Positions 4,974 through 6,144 of a DNA stretch of 6,144 nt are shown here, one piece after another. The stretch covers positions 1 to 6,144 of the forward strand of contig JAAZLU010000161.1 in NCBI GenBank assembly GCA_012799165.1, read 5' to 3'. The DNA is from Clostridiales bacterium. GTDB taxonomy: Bacteria; Bacillota; Clostridia; Peptostreptococcales; Anaerovoracaceae. Every line of letters starts with the position of its first letter. Position 1 is the stretch's first letter. Under the pieces are notes generated by a model, which saw nothing but the letters and a program-made list of their open reading frames with translations, made no database searches and had not been told where the DNA came from. The translations under genes were made by a program, and so were the position numbers.

Positions 4974-5002
4974 ACACTAACACTCTAAAGCGTTGCTGTC
5001 AA
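4974..5002 (-). promoter_or_regulatory. metQNI operon promoter
   Basis: On the minus strand a perfect TTGACA (5002-4997) is followed after 17 bp by TAGTGT (4979-4974), which keeps the most conserved -10 positions 1, 2 and 6. An AT-rich UP-like stretch (TTATTTTTTAATTTTT) lies just upstream of the -35. The expected start near 4967 places the leader peptide start about 20 nt into the transcript. Confidence 0.65.
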
Positions 5003-5102
5003 GCCCTAAAAATTAAAAAATAACAAACCGAATCGGAATATAATCAAAACGATAGCGCTATATACTGCTTTGCTCGAAAAAGCTTCGCGAAATTTACAGG
5101 AC
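5003..5102 (-). other. Gap between rpe and the met promoter
   Basis: I see no convincing intrinsic terminator for rpe here. A perfect palindrome TAGCGCTA (5053-5060 region) and a CCGAATCGG repeat before a T-rich minus-strand stretch lack workable loops. Readthrough from rpe into the met leader is therefore possible, and such transcripts would still meet the attenuator. Confidence 0.4.
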
Positions 5103-5759
5103 TCAAACCTTAAGTATTTCCCTGAATTTTCTGACATTCTCCGCAGCGTCTCCTCCCGAAAATACTGCACTTCCCGCCACCAATATATCCGCACCTGCCG
5201 CCGCAAGCTGAGCGGCGTTGTCCAAATTGACCCCGCCGTCGATTTCAATCAGCAGCTTCGGGTTTTTCTCTTTCCTCATCGCGTCCAGAGCTCGCAATTT
5301 CTCCCAAGTGGATTCTATAAATTTCTGTCCCCCAAATCCGGGATTCACAGACATAATCAGCACCATATCGAGTTCGCCGATCACATATTCGATAGCAGAC
5401 AGCGGCGTTGCGGGATTGAGCGAAACCCCCGCCTTAACCCCGATCGATTTTATCTGCTGAATCGTCCTGTGGAGATGCAGGCAGGCCTCCGCGTGGACGC
5501 TTATATACTCTGTTCTTTCCGTAACGAACTCCTCAAGACAGAGCTCCGGACGGACTATCATAAGATGTATATCCAAAGGCAATTTCGTCGCCTTTGCGAT
5601 GCTCCTAACCACGGGCTGTCCGAAAGTAATATTGGGAACAAAAGAACCGTCCATCACATCAAGATGGACAAGATCCGCTCCCCCCTCTTCCAGGCGAGCG
5701 AGTTCCGCGCGCAGATTCGTCAAGTCCGCAGTTAAAATCGATGGTGCCAGTTGTGCCAT
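5103..5759 (-). CDS. rpe: Ribulose-phosphate 3-epimerase
   Basis: This 218-residue cytoplasmic TIM-barrel enzyme interconverts ribulose 5-phosphate and xylulose 5-phosphate in the pentose phosphate pathway. Family motifs are LAPSILTADL (4-13), HLDVMDGSFVPN (32-43) with the acid-base Asp34, DIHLMI (63-68) with metal-ligand His65, SVNPGFGGQKF (137-147), IEIDGGV (171-177) with the second catalytic Asp174, and phosphate-binding GSAVF (196-200). Length matches the family. The ATG start has AGGAG 6 nt upstream, which overlaps the stop of rsgA. The two genes are 9 bases apart and certainly look co-transcribed; the rsgA-rpe pairing is common in Firmicutes. Confidence 0.97.
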   Translation of the reverse strand: MAQLAPSILTADLTNLRAELARLEEGGADLVHLDVMDGSFVPNITFGQPVVRSIAKATKLPLDIHLMIVRPELCLEEFVTERTEYISVHAEACLHLHRTIQQIKSIGVKAGVSLNPATPLSAIEYVIGELDMVLIMSVNPGFGGQKFIESTWEKLRALDAMRKEKNPKLLIEIDGGVNLDNAAQLAAAGADILVAGSAVFSGGDAAENVRKFREILKV

Positions 5760-5768
5760 TTTAATCTC

Positions 5769-6144
5769 CTAATATTTCTGAATGCTGCGTATAAAGTCTA
5801 TCATTCCCTCATACGAGGCATACCTTCTTCTGCTTATCTTTCCCTCCGAGAGGGCCTTAATCACCGCGCATCCGGGCTCGGCAAGGTGACGGCAATCGTT
5901 AAAATAGCAGTCCGGGATATAGGGTACAAACTCCGGGAAGAGTCGTCCGAGTTCAGCCTCCTCTATACCTTCAAGATCGAAGCTGGTAAATCCGGGAGTA
6001 TCGAAGAGCTTAAAATCTCCGCAATCGAATAGTTCGCTGTGTCTAGTCGTATGGCGACCGCGCAGGGTCTTTCTGCTTATCTCTCCCGTCTCGCTGCGAT
6101 CTTCGCCGAGGAAGGTGTTGAGCAATGTAGATTTACCTACCCCG
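5769..6144 (-). CDS. rsgA: Ribosome small-subunit-dependent GTPase A, C-terminal part (partial)
   Basis: The gene enters from the right edge; 124 C-terminal residues are visible and the N-terminal OB-fold is outside. RsgA (YjeQ) is a circularly permuted GTPase that assists late 30S maturation. At the window edge GVGKSTLLN is the end of the P-loop (G1); RGRHTTRHSELF contains the G2 switch region; LFDTPGF is G3. G1 before G3 with G4 expected upstream, outside the window, fits the permuted order of this family. The zinc-binding motif is present as C-x4-C-x-H-x5-C (CYFNDCRHLAEPGC). The C-terminal helix is RRYASYEGMIDFI. An internal TTG at 6125 is only the Leu in the P-loop, not a start. Confidence 0.95.
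   Translation of the reverse strand, partial: GVGKSTLLNTFLGEDRSETGEISRKTLRGRHTTRHSELFDCGDFKLFDTPGFTSFDLEGIEEAELGRLFPEFVPYIPDCYFNDCRHLAEPGCAVIKALSEGKISRRRYASYEGMIDFIRSIQKY

Noticed and set aside
4754..5023. Plus-strand frame of 89 residues opposite the met leader
   Set aside because: It has no ribosome site, a low-complexity composition, and lies antisense to the promoter, leader frame and terminator.
5030..5062. Terminator for rpe from the CCGAATCGG and TAGCGCTA repeats
   Set aside because: Both are palindromes without room for a loop and the stems are too short to be convincing.
5070..5735. Plus-strand 221-residue frame over rpe
   Set aside because: It is a shadow; the minus strand encodes a full epimerase with all catalytic motifs.

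Overview
The window reads as chromosomal DNA of a low-to-mid GC Gram-positive bacterium, probably an anaerobic Clostridia-type Firmicute. The signs are strong GGAGG-type ribosome binding sites, some TTG starts, intrinsic terminators with T tracts, a lipoprotein-type substrate-binding protein and an rsgA-rpe gene pair. This placement is inference; no species marker is present. Everything except arcC lies on the minus strand.

Layout from left to right: (1) the first codons of an unidentified minus-strand gene with a TTG start; (2) rpsU (bS21), with its own promoter and terminator; (3) a roughly 350-base non-coding region that also serves the plus-strand gene arcC (carbamate kinase), which stands alone and looks more AT-rich than its neighbours; (4) rpsT (bS20), with its own promoter and a terminator facing arcC; (5) a methionine-type ABC importer operon read metQ-metN-metI; (6) its long leader; (7) rpe and the C-terminal part of rsgA, closely spaced.

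Two items in the methionine operon stand out. First, MetQ appears to be circularly permuted. After a normal lipoprotein signal peptide, the protein starts with the half that is C-terminal in ordinary MetQ (IAVPNDTTNEARAL onward). It ends with the half that is normally N-terminal (ITVAASPVPHA to HVEPMGLYG...TLDPLK). The cut falls at the usual junction between the two halves, and nothing appears to be missing. Second, the metQ leader has a TTGACA promoter and then a 31-codon reading frame with its own Shine-Dalgarno. Eight of 12 consecutive codons in that frame are AUG (MMMMEMRMGMRM). It is followed about 35 nt later by a strong intrinsic terminator in front of metQ. This has the architecture of leader-peptide transcription attenuation responding to methionine, in place of the S-box or T-box elements usual in Firmicutes.

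Together these suggest an operon that senses charged tRNA-Met (or methionine supply) through ribosome position on a Met-rich peptide and makes an importer with a rearranged binding protein. Smaller observations include a strong hairpin between metQ and metN, a hairpin inside the rpsU coding region, a shared 11-bp promoter element at rpsU and rpsT, and a terminator-like structure in the arcC leader.
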